From positions 1,390,001 through 1,454,000 of the forward strand of contig NC_010556.1 of the NCBI RefSeq assembly GCF_000019905.1: 64,000 nt of DNA. Reading direction: 5' to 3'. This stretch comes from Exiguobacterium artemiae 255-15. Lineage in GTDB: Bacteria; Bacillota; Bacilli; Exiguobacteriales; Exiguobacteriaceae. Shown here piece by piece: positions 8,201 through 17,346 of the stretch; the stretch's first letter is position 1; each line of letters opens with the position of its first letter. The notes beneath the pieces are model-generated. The model was not told the origin of the DNA. It saw nothing but the letters and a program-made list of their open reading frames with translations, and made no database searches. The position numbers and the translations under genes are program-made.

Positions 8201-8680
8201 TTAGTGGATGGTTTTTTCCAAGGCAGAAATGTGGTGCTCAAGCAGCCGGTGCCCGTCATAGTGAAACGTGTGGAGCTGTGGTGTCGTCTGTTTCAAGACG
8301 TGCGGCAGGTAAGTCTTCAGATTACTGATGACACCGGTATTATCCGGATGAAGGATCCAGTCAAGCTGTTTCCAGTCGAGAATACCTTCCCGGGTCGCGA
8401 GCGGTGTCACGAGGAGCTGATCAGACGGCAGTTCGGCAAGGAACAAATAAATTCCGACCGTCTCGTCCGCCTGCAGGAGAATCGTGCCCGAGAACTGGAC
8501 AGCGGTCAGCGTCAGACCGGTTTCTTCAAACGTTTCCCGGATGACGGATTCCGCCGGGGACTCGCCGGGTTCGATTTTACCGCCGACCCCGTTCCACATC
8601 CCCATCGCCGGTTGTTTTTGCCGGTTCAGCAGCAACCACTGATCGTGCTTGCGAATCAAACAGAGGGTATAACGATACAA
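8201..8680 (-). CDS. Nudix hydrolase (MutT/8-oxo-dGTPase-like)
   Basis: 159 residues. The Nudix box is complete at about 34-56 (GGKIEPGE, then RETFEETGL), so metal-dependent hydrolysis of a nucleoside diphosphate derivative is expected. The start is TTG at 8678-8680, with AAGGAG ten bases upstream; no in-frame ATG is available. The gene follows the arylamine acetyltransferase by 14 bases and is probably translated from the same transcript. The NRQKQPAMGMWNGVGGK segment is typical of MutT-type sanitising enzymes but the substrate is not proven. Confidence 0.85.
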   Translation of the reverse strand: MYRYTLCLIRKHDQWLLLNRQKQPAMGMWNGVGGKIEPGESPAESVIRETFEETGLTLTAVQFSGTILLQADETVGIYLFLAELPSDQLLVTPLATREGILDWKQLDWILHPDNTGVISNLKTYLPHVLKQTTPQLHTFHYDGHRLLEHHISALEKTIH

Positions 8681-8694
8681 GTCTCCTCATCTCC

Positions 8695-9456
8695 TTAAAA
8701 GAAGTCGTGTTTAAAGGCCGCATACTGGTCATCGGACGTGACCGGTTGAATCGTTTTCTTGCCTTCGGTCCAGGTCGTTAACGCCTGTCGTGTCAGAATA
8801 CGGTGGCCATCGGCTTTGCGGATGGCGAGCAGACTACGTTTGTTGAACGGGGAAGCCGGATGTTCCTGGATGATTTGTTCCATGTCGGATAAAGCAGCCG
8901 GTTCGATCGTCTGTTGCGTGTAGAAATGGTACCCGATGACAAACTCGTCATCCTGACCGGTCCGTAACATCTCCAGCTGATAACCGGCGCCGTTCGGGGC
9001 AATCCGGTAGCTGCCGCTCGGTGATGTGATCGTTTCTCCGGTCAGAGGAATTGGGCGTAAGGCGAGATTGACACCGAATCCCGTATCGACGAGATAGGTC
9101 TGCTCCTGGTGCGACAACAGGACGGCGACGTGGGTCGGACCGGTCGCGGACCAGACGTCATTTTCCTGATCGAAGACGGTCGCCTTGAGAAGTGAAACGT
9201 CAAACCCTTTGATTCGTAACACTTCGTACAGCAAATGGTTGAGATCATAGCAGACACCGCCCGCCTGACGTTCGATGAAGGTCTGTCGTAGTCGGTTCTG
9301 GTCAAACGGAACCGACTCTTTTTCAAGAACTGCTTGATTGTCAAACGCCAGATGATAGGCAAAGGCTTCAAGCAGCGCCGGTAAATCGGCAAACGTTAAC
9401 GTATGACCGAGCGGATAATGGATCCGGCCGGCTACGTCTTTAATAAATGTAGACAA
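8695..9456 (-). CDS. Arylamine N-acetyltransferase
   Basis: 253 residues. The NAT catalytic triad is visible: Cys69 in AGGVCYDLN, His109 in GPTHVAVLL and Asp124 in YLVDTGFG. NAT enzymes move acetyl from acetyl-CoA to aromatic amines and hydrazines in the cytoplasm. The start TTG at 9456 is chosen because AAAGGAGG lies seven bases before it; the longer frame to 9486 has no site. First gene of a two-gene operon with the Nudix hydrolase. Confidence 0.9.
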   Translation of the reverse strand: MSTFIKDVAGRIHYPLGHTLTFADLPALLEAFAYHLAFDNQAVLEKESVPFDQNRLRQTFIERQAGGVCYDLNHLLYEVLRIKGFDVSLLKATVFDQENDVWSATGPTHVAVLLSHQEQTYLVDTGFGVNLALRPIPLTGETITSPSGSYRIAPNGAGYQLEMLRTGQDDEFVIGYHFYTQQTIEPAALSDMEQIIQEHPASPFNKRSLLAIRKADGHRILTRQALTTWTEGKKTIQPVTSDDQYAAFKHDFF

Positions 9457-9585
9457 GACAATTCCTCCTTTAATCGATGATTCCATTATCGCATATTCCC
9501 GTTCATGACAGGATACATGTTATCTGAAAATAAGATTTGGTCTTTTGTTTCGTGATGAACTTTGTTATGCTGAAACAGGATTAAT

Positions 9586-9600
9586 TAAGAATGATTCTCA
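9586..9600 (+). promoter_or_regulatory. Fur box upstream of the siderophore operon
   Basis: TAAGAATGATTCTCA reads on the reverse strand as TGAGAATCATTCTTA, which matches the 7-1-7 Fur consensus TGATAATnATTATCA at 12 of 14 positions. It lies 25 bases before the binding-protein gene, so iron repression of the uptake operon is expected. Confidence 0.8.
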
Positions 9601-9625
9601 TTCCGGATGAAGAAGGAGGCTCCTC

Positions 9626-10555
9626 ATGTTACGAAAACGAATGACCGGCGCATTCGCGCTTTTAGTAATGAGTTGTCTGATGCTTGCGGCGTGTGCCGGA
9701 CAAGCGAAAGAAGAGACGACGAAAAAGACGCACGCTGTCACGCATGAAGCAGGAACAACGAACGTGCCGGACCATCCGAAACGGATCGTGGCCCTTGAGT
9801 TCTCGTTCGTCGACGCGCTCGACGAACTGGGTATTGAACCGGTCGGCATCGCACAGGAAAACAAGGATGATGTATCGGGGCTGCTCGATAAGAAGATTTC
9901 CTTTACGGAAGTCGGGACACGCCAGCAACCGAATCTCGAAGTCATCAGCTCGCTGAAACCGGACTTGATCATCGGAGATTTCAACCGGCATAAAGGCATC
10001 TACAAACAATTGCAGCAAATCGAACCGACGATCATCTTAAAAAGCCGGAATGCGACCTATCAGGAAAACCTTGCATCATTCAAGAGCATCGCGGAAGCCG
10101 TCGGGCAGACCGATCAAATGGAGCAACGTCTGAAATTGCATGACAAGCGACTCGCAGTTGCCAAACAAAAAGTCGATCCGGACGATCAACGCAAAATCAT
10201 GGTTGGTGTCTTCCGGTCCGATTCATTGACGGCACACGGAGAGACATCGTTTGACGGGGAACTGCTTGAAAAACTCGGCATCGATAATGCCATCACGAAA
10301 ACAGTAGAACCAACCGTGACGATTACGCTGGAGCAGATTGTCAAATGGGATCCGGACGTCATCTTCATGGCGGAAGCCGACCCGAAACTGCTCAACGAGT
10401 GGAAAAAGAATCCGCTCTGGAATCAGATCACGGCTGTGAAAAAAGGTGAAGTCTACGAAGTCAATCGTGACTTGTGGACCCGTTACCGCGGACTGGACGC
10501 AGCGGAACAAATCGTCGACGAAGCGATTCAACTGCTGTATCCGAAAAAATCATAA
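9626..10555 (+). CDS. Iron-siderophore ABC transporter, substrate-binding lipoprotein
   Basis: 309 residues. Signal peptide with lipobox LAAC; Cys23 would be lipidated. A threonine/lysine linker leads to a FecB/FhuD-type binding fold with the conserved PKRIVAL start and a TLEQIVKWDPDVIF segment. It resembles YfmC-like ferric-citrate binding proteins of Bacillus. A Fur box lies just upstream and two FecCD permease genes follow. No ATPase gene is in the operon, so the transporter probably borrows a shared ATPase encoded elsewhere, as several Bacillus siderophore systems do. Confidence 0.9.
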   Translation: MLRKRMTGAFALLVMSCLMLAACAGQAKEETTKKTHAVTHEAGTTNVPDHPKRIVALEFSFVDALDELGIEPVGIAQENKDDVSGLLDKKISFTEVGTRQQPNLEVISSLKPDLIIGDFNRHKGIYKQLQQIEPTIILKSRNATYQENLASFKSIAEAVGQTDQMEQRLKLHDKRLAVAKQKVDPDDQRKIMVGVFRSDSLTAHGETSFDGELLEKLGIDNAITKTVEPTVTITLEQIVKWDPDVIFMAEADPKLLNEWKKNPLWNQITAVKKGEVYEVNRDLWTRYRGLDAAEQIVDEAIQLLYPKKS

Positions 10556-10566
10556 ACGACGACACG

Positions 10567-10590
10567 AGCCAGAGCAATCTGGCTTTTGTT
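10567..10590 (+). terminator. Intra-operon terminator/attenuator
   Basis: Stem AGCCAGA-gcaa-TCTGGCT followed by TTTGTT between the binding protein and the first permease. A weak terminator here would give more binding protein than permease, as is common in such operons. Confidence 0.65.
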
Positions 10591-10607
10591 GATGAAAGGG
10601 GAAGCCG

Positions 10608-11603
10608 TTGATGATTCGGAAAACACGATTGATCCGTTTGCTCGTTCTACTTATTGTGCTGATTGGACTCAGCTCCTATCTCAGTCTGTTTCTCGGCGTA
10701 ACGACGATTCGGCCGCTCGAAGCCATCCGGGAATGGTCATCCGGTGATTTGTCAAAAGAAACATTGGTCCTGACGACACTTCGATTACCACGATTAGTAC
10801 TGGGACTGATACTCGGGGCAAACCTAGCCGTCGCCGGAGCATTGATGCAGGCCGTCACCCGGAATCCGCTCGCCTCGCCGCAGGTATTTGGTGTCAACGC
10901 CGGAGCCTCGTTGTTCGTGATTCTCGCGTTATTGCTGTTCCCGGCGCTCGGGACGGCCAATCTCGTGTACTTCGCTTTCTTTGGTGCAATGATTGGCGGG
11001 TTGCTCGTCTTTTCATTTGCGTCCGTCCGCGGTATGACGAGTCTGAAACTGGCCCTCGTCGGGATGGCGATCCACTTGTTGCTGACGTCTTTGACGAAAG
11101 GGTTGATTTTATTCAATGACCGGATCACGAATGTCTTGTACTGGTTATCCGGATCGATCAGTGACAGCGGCTGGCTTGAAGTCCGGTTGATTGTGCCGTG
11201 GTCGATCATCGGCTTGATCTTAGCCTTCAGCCTGGCCAAATCGCTGGCGATTTTCCAACTCGGTCAGGACGTCGCCGTCGGACTGGGGCAAAACATCACC
11301 CGGATCCGGATGCTGGCAGCCGTCGCTGTTGTCTTGCTGGCCGGTGTGACGGTTGCCGTCGCCGGAGCCATCGGCTTCATCGGTCTGATGGTCCCGCACA
11401 TCGTCCGGCGCCTGGTCGGGGAGGATTACCGGTATGTCCTGCCGGTGTCCGCGTTATGCGGCGGACTGTTGCTGACGTCTGCCGATGTCCTCGCCCGGTT
11501 CATCGCTTATCCCTATGAATCACCGGTCGGGATCGTGACGGCATTACTCGGGGCGCCGTTCTTCTTGTATTTAGCGAAACGTCAGACGAAAGGGGTGGCG
11601 TAA
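10608..11603 (+). CDS. FecCD-family siderophore permease subunit 1
   Basis: 331 residues, about ten hydrophobic segments. Conserved FecCD features: LRLPRLVLGLILGANLAVAG near residue 65, MQAVTRNPLASPQVFGVNAGAS, and the ATPase-contact region with GFIGLMVPHIVRRLVG. It forms the membrane channel with the next gene. GGGGAAGCC precedes the ATG at 10608 (start residues MMIRKTRL; the second Met is also possible). Confidence 0.92.
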   Translation: MMIRKTRLIRLLVLLIVLIGLSSYLSLFLGVTTIRPLEAIREWSSGDLSKETLVLTTLRLPRLVLGLILGANLAVAGALMQAVTRNPLASPQVFGVNAGASLFVILALLLFPALGTANLVYFAFFGAMIGGLLVFSFASVRGMTSLKLALVGMAIHLLLTSLTKGLILFNDRITNVLYWLSGSISDSGWLEVRLIVPWSIIGLILAFSLAKSLAIFQLGQDVAVGLGQNITRIRMLAAVAVVLLAGVTVAVAGAIGFIGLMVPHIVRRLVGEDYRYVLPVSALCGGLLLTSADVLARFIAYPYESPVGIVTALLGAPFFLYLAKRQTKGVA

Positions 11604-12584
11604 ATGAACAGACTCCGTCAACAACCATGGCTTGGTCTCGTCCTCATGTCGCTCCTTGTCACTGTGCTCAGTTTTTTGTTGCTCGGCGTCGGTTCCGTCT
11701 ACTTGAAACCGGGTGAAATCGTCGCAGCCTTGCAAGGAGATGGAAGTGCCTTCATCGTCTTGAACTACCGGTTGCCGCGGACACTTCTCGCGTTACTCGC
11801 CGGCGGTTGTTTTGCCCTATCCGGTGTTTTGTTGCAGGCGATCATCCGGAATCCGCTCGTCTCCCCGGACGTCATCGGCGTGACGAACGGAGCGGCCTTG
11901 TTTACCGTTTTGACAATTGCGTTACTTCCGGACGGTCCGCTCGTTTTGACGCCGCTTGCAGCGATGGGCGGAGCGGCACTCGTGATGATTGCCCTGATGT
12001 TACTTGCCGATCACGGCAAGCTGCAACACAGTTCCTTTGCTTTGCTCGGCATCGCCGTCAGTGCGATTTGTGCGTCGGGAACGGAATATCTGTTGATCAA
12101 GTTTCCGCTCCAGACGAATGATTCACTCGTTTGGCTTGCCGGCAGTCTGTTCGGCAAAGGCTGGACGGAAGTGTATGTCCTGGCGCCGGTCTTTCTGATT
12201 CTCGGACTCGCTATCTGGTCTGGACACCGGCAACTCGATATTCTGTCACTCAGTGAAGACGCAGCGATCGGTCTCGGGTTACGGATGAAACGGACCCGGT
12301 ATGTCTTTCTCGCGCTTGCTGTTGTTCTCGCTGGTGTCGCCGTCGCGATGGTCGGATCAATCGGGTTCCTTGGACTCGTTGCCCCGCATATAGCCCGACG
12401 TTTAATCGGTCACCGGCACCACCTGTTGATTCCGATGGCCGTCCTCGTCGGCGGCGGACTGTTGGTCGTCGCCGATGCGATCGGGCGCGGGATTCATCCG
12501 CCGCTTGAAATTCCGGCCGGATTGATCACAGCGATCATCGGTGTACCGTACTTCTTGTATCTGCTGCGGAAAAACCGCGCGTGA
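11604..12584 (+). CDS. FecCD-family siderophore permease subunit 2
   Basis: 326 residues with the same plan as the preceding permease: YRLPRTLLALLAGGCFALSG, LLQAIIRNPLVSPDVIGVTNGA and GFLGLVAPHIARRLIG. The ATG directly follows the stop codon of the first permease, and the pair is expected to be translated together and to form a heterodimer. A strong terminator ends the operon. Confidence 0.92.
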   Translation: MNRLRQQPWLGLVLMSLLVTVLSFLLLGVGSVYLKPGEIVAALQGDGSAFIVLNYRLPRTLLALLAGGCFALSGVLLQAIIRNPLVSPDVIGVTNGAALFTVLTIALLPDGPLVLTPLAAMGGAALVMIALMLLADHGKLQHSSFALLGIAVSAICASGTEYLLIKFPLQTNDSLVWLAGSLFGKGWTEVYVLAPVFLILGLAIWSGHRQLDILSLSEDAAIGLGLRMKRTRYVFLALAVVLAGVAVAMVGSIGFLGLVAPHIARRLIGHRHHLLIPMAVLVGGGLLVVADAIGRGIHPPLEIPAGLITAIIGVPYFLYLLRKNRA

Positions 12585-12597
12585 ATGCGACCAAAAC

Positions 12598-12656
12598 ACA
12601 CTGCCTTGTACCCGTTTCTCTGTTGAGAGATTGTGCGACAAGGCGGTGTTTTTTTG
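12598..12656 (+). terminator. Terminator of the siderophore operon
   Basis: 12-bp stem ACACTGCCTTGT / ACAAGGCGGTGT (12598-12609 with 12638-12649, one wobble) followed by seven T. Confidence 0.88.
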
Positions 12657-12770
12657 AGTTGAACAGTAAATCAATATCCGATATATGGTAAAATGAAATA
12701 GATTAGCAGATGCTGTCTATAAAAAAACTCAGACGAAGTGTTTAAAAACTATGACGTGTCGAGGTGCTGA

Positions 12771-13712
12771 ATGAACATACACTTTGAAGAACTGAAAATG
12801 TACACGAAATTTGATGATTTAGCAGATGATTTACTGGATCTTGCAAAAGAGATTCTGCCGGAACAGCTGTTTTATTTATCAGCTATCAATGAGACCGAGC
12901 AATTGATCATTAAACTGTCCGAAGAGCAGACCCGGATGCCGGTCACAGAAGGAATGGTCATTGATTTGAATTACTCGCTCTGCCAACGAATCGATTTTCA
13001 AACGAAACAACCGCTTATATACGAAGATGTCACAAAAGACCGCAGTCTCGACGGCATGAGGGAAGTACTGGAAGGGGCGAATGTTCAGTCCTATTTAGGG
13101 ATTCCGATTTCGCTTGCGAACGGAGAAAAGTTCGGTACATTGTGCGCCATCAATGATGAAGTCAGTTTGTTCGAGAGCAAGAGTATCGAGTTACTGCAAC
13201 GGATCGTCCGCCTGTTTTCGTATTATCTGGAACTCGAGCGGTTTGCCTGGCGTGACATGTTGACGGATCTGTACAATCGGCGGTATTTGACGCATCAATT
13301 CGACCAGCAACCGGAGACGGAAGGGGCCTTGTTCTTCCTTGATTTGGACGGCTTCAAAAATGTCAACGATGTGTACGGACACGATGCCGGGGACGCTGTT
13401 CTGCAGGAGGTCGCAAGACGATTGAAGTCACTGATTGCAGGACAAAAAGAAGCCTATGCCGTCCGCTTGGGCGGAGACGAATTCGTCATTCGGTTTACGC
13501 ACTTTGATTCTCAGCAAGCATTGATCGATCAAGCAGATGAAATTCTTGTCCGGTTGAGTACGTGGGACACATATGAACTGTCGACCAGCATCGGAATCGT
13601 CGCCTACAAAGACGCTGACAGCAGTCTGAAAACGCTGCTCCGCCAAGCGGATATCGCGTTATACGAAGCAAAATCATCAGGAAAAAACAGGTACAAACTG
13701 TTTACAGAATGA
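12771..13712 (+). CDS. GAF-GGDEF diguanylate cyclase
   Basis: 313 residues. A GAF-type sensor domain at about 15-150 (VTEGMVIDLNYSLCQRI, YLGIPI, FGTLCAI) is followed by a GGDEF domain with DMLTDLYNRRYL, LDLDGFKNVNDVYGHDAGD and the intact signature RLGGDEFV. It should make cyclic di-GMP from GTP in the cytoplasm. No RxxD inhibitory site is seen five residues before GGDEF, so product feedback at that site is unlikely. GAGGTG precedes the ATG. Single-gene unit with terminator. Confidence 0.92.
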   Translation: MNIHFEELKMYTKFDDLADDLLDLAKEILPEQLFYLSAINETEQLIIKLSEEQTRMPVTEGMVIDLNYSLCQRIDFQTKQPLIYEDVTKDRSLDGMREVLEGANVQSYLGIPISLANGEKFGTLCAINDEVSLFESKSIELLQRIVRLFSYYLELERFAWRDMLTDLYNRRYLTHQFDQQPETEGALFFLDLDGFKNVNDVYGHDAGDAVLQEVARRLKSLIAGQKEAYAVRLGGDEFVIRFTHFDSQQALIDQADEILVRLSTWDTYELSTSIGIVAYKDADSSLKTLLRQADIALYEAKSSGKNRYKLFTE

Positions 13713-13733
13713 TTGGCCGGACACATGCAAAAG

Positions 13734-13796
13734 AAAACACCATGAAGTTCGACGTCTCCTTGACCGGAAGCGTACGAAACAGCATGGTGTTTTTGA
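13734..13796. terminator. Bidirectional terminator
   Basis: Stem AAAACACCATG / CATGGTGTTTT (13734-13744 with 13783-13793) separates the cyclase from the convergent VOC gene. Confidence 0.85.
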
Positions 13797-13803
13797 ATTA
13801 GTG

Positions 13804-14184
13804 TCAGACGGTCAGTTCGATCGTCAGTCCTTCCGGATCAAGAAAGACGCTTTCATAGTAGCCGTCGCCTGTCAGACGCGGACCGTCGATTCGGTTATAG
13901 CCGTCCTCCTCGAGCCGTGCCGTCAGCTGATCGACAGCGAACCGGCTGCCGAGCGAAAAGGCAATGTGGGCGTAACCGAACCGGTCGCGCGGCGCATCGT
14001 GATCGATATCCGTCCGGTGCATCAACTCGAGCCGGGCGCCTGACTTAAAGTGGAGAAAGTAGGACGAAAATCCTTTGAGCGGATTATGGTACAACGCATT
14101 GGCCTGCGCCTCGAGATACGTTTCGTAAAAGTGTTTCATCCGTTCGAGATCCTTGACCCAAACGGCGATATGTTCAATCTTCAT
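13804..14184 (-). CDS. VOC (glyoxalase/bleomycin-resistance fold) protein
   Basis: 126 residues with the paired beta-alpha-beta-beta-beta repeats of the vicinal-oxygen-chelate fold: MKIEHIAVWVKDLERMKHFY, then GARLELMHR, GYAHIAFSLGS and the ending FLDPEGLTIEL. His5, the Glu in RLELM, His in YAHIAF and Glu in TIEL are plausible metal ligands. Start at 14184 is preferred because AAGGAG lies nine bases upstream; 21 further residues in frame have no site. The gene follows the MFS gene by 25 bases on the same strand. Confidence 0.85.
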   Translation of the reverse strand: MKIEHIAVWVKDLERMKHFYETYLEAQANALYHNPLKGFSSYFLHFKSGARLELMHRTDIDHDAPRDRFGYAHIAFSLGSRFAVDQLTARLEEDGYNRIDGPRLTGDGYYESVFLDPEGLTIELTV

Positions 14185-14209
14185 GAGAGCAGACTCCTTT
14201 TTGAATGAT

Positions 14210-15388
14210 TTAGGAAGCGCGGGACAATGCCCGTTTCGCAAGGACACGGTTCAGCCGTTCGGAACAGAGCAACAGGAACAGAATCATCAGGAAACCTGTC
14301 ACCGGGAACAGCTGTAACGTCAGGAACGAGGCGAGAACACCGAACAACGGCGGCAAAAACGTACTGCCGCTGTAGGCGAAGGCCATCTGAACCCCCATCA
14401 GCCGTTTCGCCGCGTCCTGGCCGAACCGGACCGGCGTCTCATGTAACATGGCCGGATAAATCGGCGCGAGTCCGAGTCCGATCAGGATAAATCCGGTCAG
14501 CATCAAACCGTCGAGCGGCAGGAAGAACAGCAGACTGCCGAGCAGAGCCGTCCCTTGCCCCAACCGAATCAACTGGCGGTTCGTCATCCGGAGCGATAAA
14601 AAGCCGCTCAAAAACCGGCCGACGGTGATGCTGCCGTAATAGACGGAAATCCAGGTGGCCGCTGTTTCGACGGAAAAAGATTTGACCTGGACGAGATAAC
14701 TGCTGCCCCATAAACCGATCAATGCTTCAGCACCGCAATAGAGGACAAACGAGGCGAGCGCGAACGGGAGACCGGTCAAACGCTTCGCCTGTGTTCCGTG
14801 TAAGGACAGTTCTTCAGGCGGTACTGCAATTGCGACCGGTGCCTGTTTCCAAAGCGGAACGCTTAAAACGAGCAGCAAGGCAAGACCGAACTGGACCAGT
14901 GCGACAGTCAGATATCCGCTGCGCCAGTCGCCCGATTCGCTCATCATCGCTGCCATAATCAACGGTCCGGCCGTAGCGCCGACGCCCCAAAAGCAGTGAA
15001 GCCAGTTCATATGGTGTGCTTTGTAACGGGTCGCGACAAAATGATTGAGTGCCGCGTCGACGACGCCGGCACCGAGACCGAGCGGAATCGCGAGCAGGAA
15101 CAGCCAGAGCAACGAAGGGGCAAAATAAAATCCGAGCAGGCTGCCAGCCGTAACTGCAGCACAGAAGGCGGTGATATGACTCGTTTCAAACCGGTTGAGA
15201 ATTTTGCCGCTGAACAGACTCGAGATGATCGTTCCGCCGGCAATCGTCATGAACAGCCAGCCGGCGACTTCGAGATTCGCCCCGAACTCTGTCCGCATGA
15301 CGGGCCAGGCAACGCCGAGTAACGAATCCGGTAATCCTAAACTGATGAAGGCAAGATAGATGATGCTGAGTAACCAGACTCCACTCAT
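14210..15388 (-). CDS. MFS transporter, probably sugar-specific
   Basis: 392 residues with about twelve hydrophobic segments. The stretch ALNHFVATRYKAHHMNWLH followed by FWGVGATAGP is typical of fucose-permease-like (FHS-type) MFS proteins. Its start overlaps the stop of the ROK regulator by four bases (ATGA type), so regulator and transporter are translationally coupled. The pairing with a ROK protein suggests a sugar substrate, which cannot be named from sequence. Confidence 0.86.
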   Translation of the reverse strand: MSGVWLLSIIYLAFISLGLPDSLLGVAWPVMRTEFGANLEVAGWLFMTIAGGTIISSLFSGKILNRFETSHITAFCAAVTAGSLLGFYFAPSLLWLFLLAIPLGLGAGVVDAALNHFVATRYKAHHMNWLHCFWGVGATAGPLIMAAMMSESGDWRSGYLTVALVQFGLALLLVLSVPLWKQAPVAIAVPPEELSLHGTQAKRLTGLPFALASFVLYCGAEALIGLWGSSYLVQVKSFSVETAATWISVYYGSITVGRFLSGFLSLRMTNRQLIRLGQGTALLGSLLFFLPLDGLMLTGFILIGLGLAPIYPAMLHETPVRFGQDAAKRLMGVQMAFAYSGSTFLPPLFGVLASFLTLQLFPVTGFLMILFLLLCSERLNRVLAKRALSRAS

Positions 15389-16392
15389 GTTGATGTCCCC
15401 TTTATTGGTTGTTCTATCTGAAGTTGTAATCCGAGACGTGTCAAGCCGTTCAGATAATCGGTTTCCCAGTTACTCCGGACGAGCCGGGGAATATGGGTTT
15501 CCGGGATATAGCGGGCTGTTGTCGTCCGGATTTGTTCCAAATCTGACGCCGTCACTTCCGCGCTGTTAAAAATCAACAGATGCGGATTCAGTGTCGCGGC
15601 GAACGTCGTCGTCAACCGGCTGATCGCATCAATCGTGTCCGCGTTCAAGACATCACTTCGTTCGGCGATCCGTTGTCCGAACGTCGCCTTGTCATACTGC
15701 GGGACAAGGGAAATTTCACCGGCAAAGTGGCTGCTGCCGCGGACGAGTTGTCCGTTGATTAAAATCCCGGAACCGGGTCCGTTTTTTCCTAAGTACAAAT
15801 AAATCAGGGACTGTTGCCGCTGCTGATAGGCTTCGTGAAAGCCGATGACGGCGGCATTCATGTCATTTTCGACGACGACCGGCAAGTGGAACTCGGATTC
15901 GAGCGTCTGTTTCAGATCGACCTGTTGCAAAGACGGATAATCCGGTGCAAAAAAGACTTGCCCGTTTTCGACAGATGCCGCCACGCCGACACTTAAAAAA
16001 GTGATACGCGGATCTTGCGCAAGCAACCGGTGAATCAGGCAGACGAGAGCCGGAACGTGCGGTTGCTGACGGGGAACGGATTCCGTTCCGTTCGTCAGTA
16101 ATGTGCCGACAGCGTCGAAAATCCGGTAACCGATGGCATCGAGTTCGAGATACAGCGCCAATCCGTGAGTGTGATCGGCCCGGGAACGATAGCGTTTAGC
16201 CGGACGTCCGCCGCTCGATACATCCGAATCCTCTTCATCGACCTCACCGTGCTCGATTAAAATGTCCAAATGTTTTTTGATTGTCGGGAAACTCGTCGAA
16301 AGCGTCCGGCTCAGTTCCGGAATCGTCTGAAGCCGATCGAATAAGAGGGCTTGCCGCAACTGGATTAATAAATCCGTGTTCATACCGGCCAT
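15385..16392 (-). CDS. ROK-family transcriptional regulator
   Basis: 335 residues. N-terminal winged helix (about 5-65, with STSFPTIKKHLDIL as recognition region) and a C-terminal ROK fold. The VENDMNAAVIGF motif keeps the acidic residue of sugar kinases, but the cysteine-rich zinc motif of ROK kinases is absent, so it is likely a sugar-sensing repressor without kinase activity. AGGAGG lies six bases before the ATG. It is first in an operon with the MFS gene, and dyads in the upstream gap are candidate operators. Confidence 0.86.
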   Translation of the reverse strand: MAGMNTDLLIQLRQALLFDRLQTIPELSRTLSTSFPTIKKHLDILIEHGEVDEEDSDVSSGGRPAKRYRSRADHTHGLALYLELDAIGYRIFDAVGTLLTNGTESVPRQQPHVPALVCLIHRLLAQDPRITFLSVGVAASVENGQVFFAPDYPSLQQVDLKQTLESEFHLPVVVENDMNAAVIGFHEAYQQRQQSLIYLYLGKNGPGSGILINGQLVRGSSHFAGEISLVPQYDKATFGQRIAERSDVLNADTIDAISRLTTTFAATLNPHLLIFNSAEVTASDLEQIRTTTARYIPETHIPRLVRSNWETDYLNGLTRLGLQLQIEQPIKGTST

Positions 16393-16458
16393 GAGGGACC
16401 TCCTTTATACTTTTTAAAATATTTTAATAAGTGCTCGGATTGAGTGTAGCAAGCAGAG

Positions 16459-16485
16459 GTTTAAAAAGCAAATGCTTTTAAAAAC
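16459..16485. promoter_or_regulatory. Candidate ROK operator (inverted repeat)
   Basis: GTTTAAAAAGC-aaat-GCTTTTAAAAAC is a near-perfect dyad 67 bp upstream of the ROK gene. The AT-rich form fits a ROK/NagC-type operator. The remaining gap to 16668 holds no gene that I can support. Confidence 0.45.
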
Positions 16486-16668
16486 TTAAGTTGTTTGTCG
16501 TACGCGAATCAAGAGGACCATGATGTAGGTAACGGCTGCCAAAGTTCTTGCACACATGACCCGCACGGCTGAAAGGGGCTGGATGACCGGCAGGGAAATC
16601 TTTTGAAAATGGAGAAATATACAAAATCACAGCATGGTTCGATATTTTAAGCAGAAAGAAGGGTTCTT

Positions 16669-17331
16669 ATGAAATTATTGCTGACTTCAGGCGGCATTCA
16701 AAATGACAGCCAACGTCGGGCGCTCGTCGATCTACTCGGAAAACCGATTGAGGAAGCACATGCCCTCTGCATTCCGACAGCCGTCTACGGAATGAAAGAA
16801 GGACCGTACCACGCATACTTGTTCATCACAGGAACGGGTTCCACTCCGATGTGTGAATTAGGATTTCAGTCGGTGGGTGTTCTCGAATTGACGGCACTGC
16901 CCATTCTCGATGAATCACTCTGGGTGCCGCTTGTCGAACAGGCCGATGTGTTGTTGGTAAATGGCGGTGATCCCTTATTTTTAAACTACTGGATGAAAAA
17001 GTCGGGACTTGCCGACCGATTGCCTTCGCTAAAAGCAGTCTACGTCGGATTGAGTGCCGGCAGTATGGTGCTGACACCAAGGATTGGTCATGCGTTCGTG
17101 GAGTGGACAGCACCTCATACAACGACAGATGAAACCCTTGGATTAGTTGAATTTTCGATTTTCCCCCATCTGGATCACGAACTGTTACCGGAAAATACAT
17201 TGGACGAAGCCGTCAAATGGGCGGCTGATCTCACAGGACCATCCTATGCGATTGATGATCAAACGGCGATTCAGGTTGTTGATGGCGTAGTGAAAGTGAT
17301 CTCAGAAGGTCACTGGAAACGATTTGATTGA
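16669..17331 (+). CDS. Peptidase E (S51 alpha-aspartyl dipeptidase) family
   Basis: 220 residues. The S51 nucleophile elbow is present, with Ser129 in YVGLSAGSM; VNGGDPLFLNYW and FSIFPHLDHE are the other conserved blocks. Members cleave N-terminal aspartyl dipeptides in the cytoplasm. GAAGGG precedes the ATG. A YdeI-like gene follows after 15 bases. Confidence 0.88.
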   Translation: MKLLLTSGGIQNDSQRRALVDLLGKPIEEAHALCIPTAVYGMKEGPYHAYLFITGTGSTPMCELGFQSVGVLELTALPILDESLWVPLVEQADVLLVNGGDPLFLNYWMKKSGLADRLPSLKAVYVGLSAGSMVLTPRIGHAFVEWTAPHTTTDETLGLVEFSIFPHLDHELLPENTLDEAVKWAADLTGPSYAIDDQTAIQVVDGVVKVISEGHWKRFD

Positions 17332-17346
17332 ACTGAGGTGAGACCA

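Noticed and set aside
8204-8698. 164-codon plus-strand frame over the Nudix gene
   Set aside because: Antisense shadow; the minus strand has the full Nudix box, a ribosome site and operon position.
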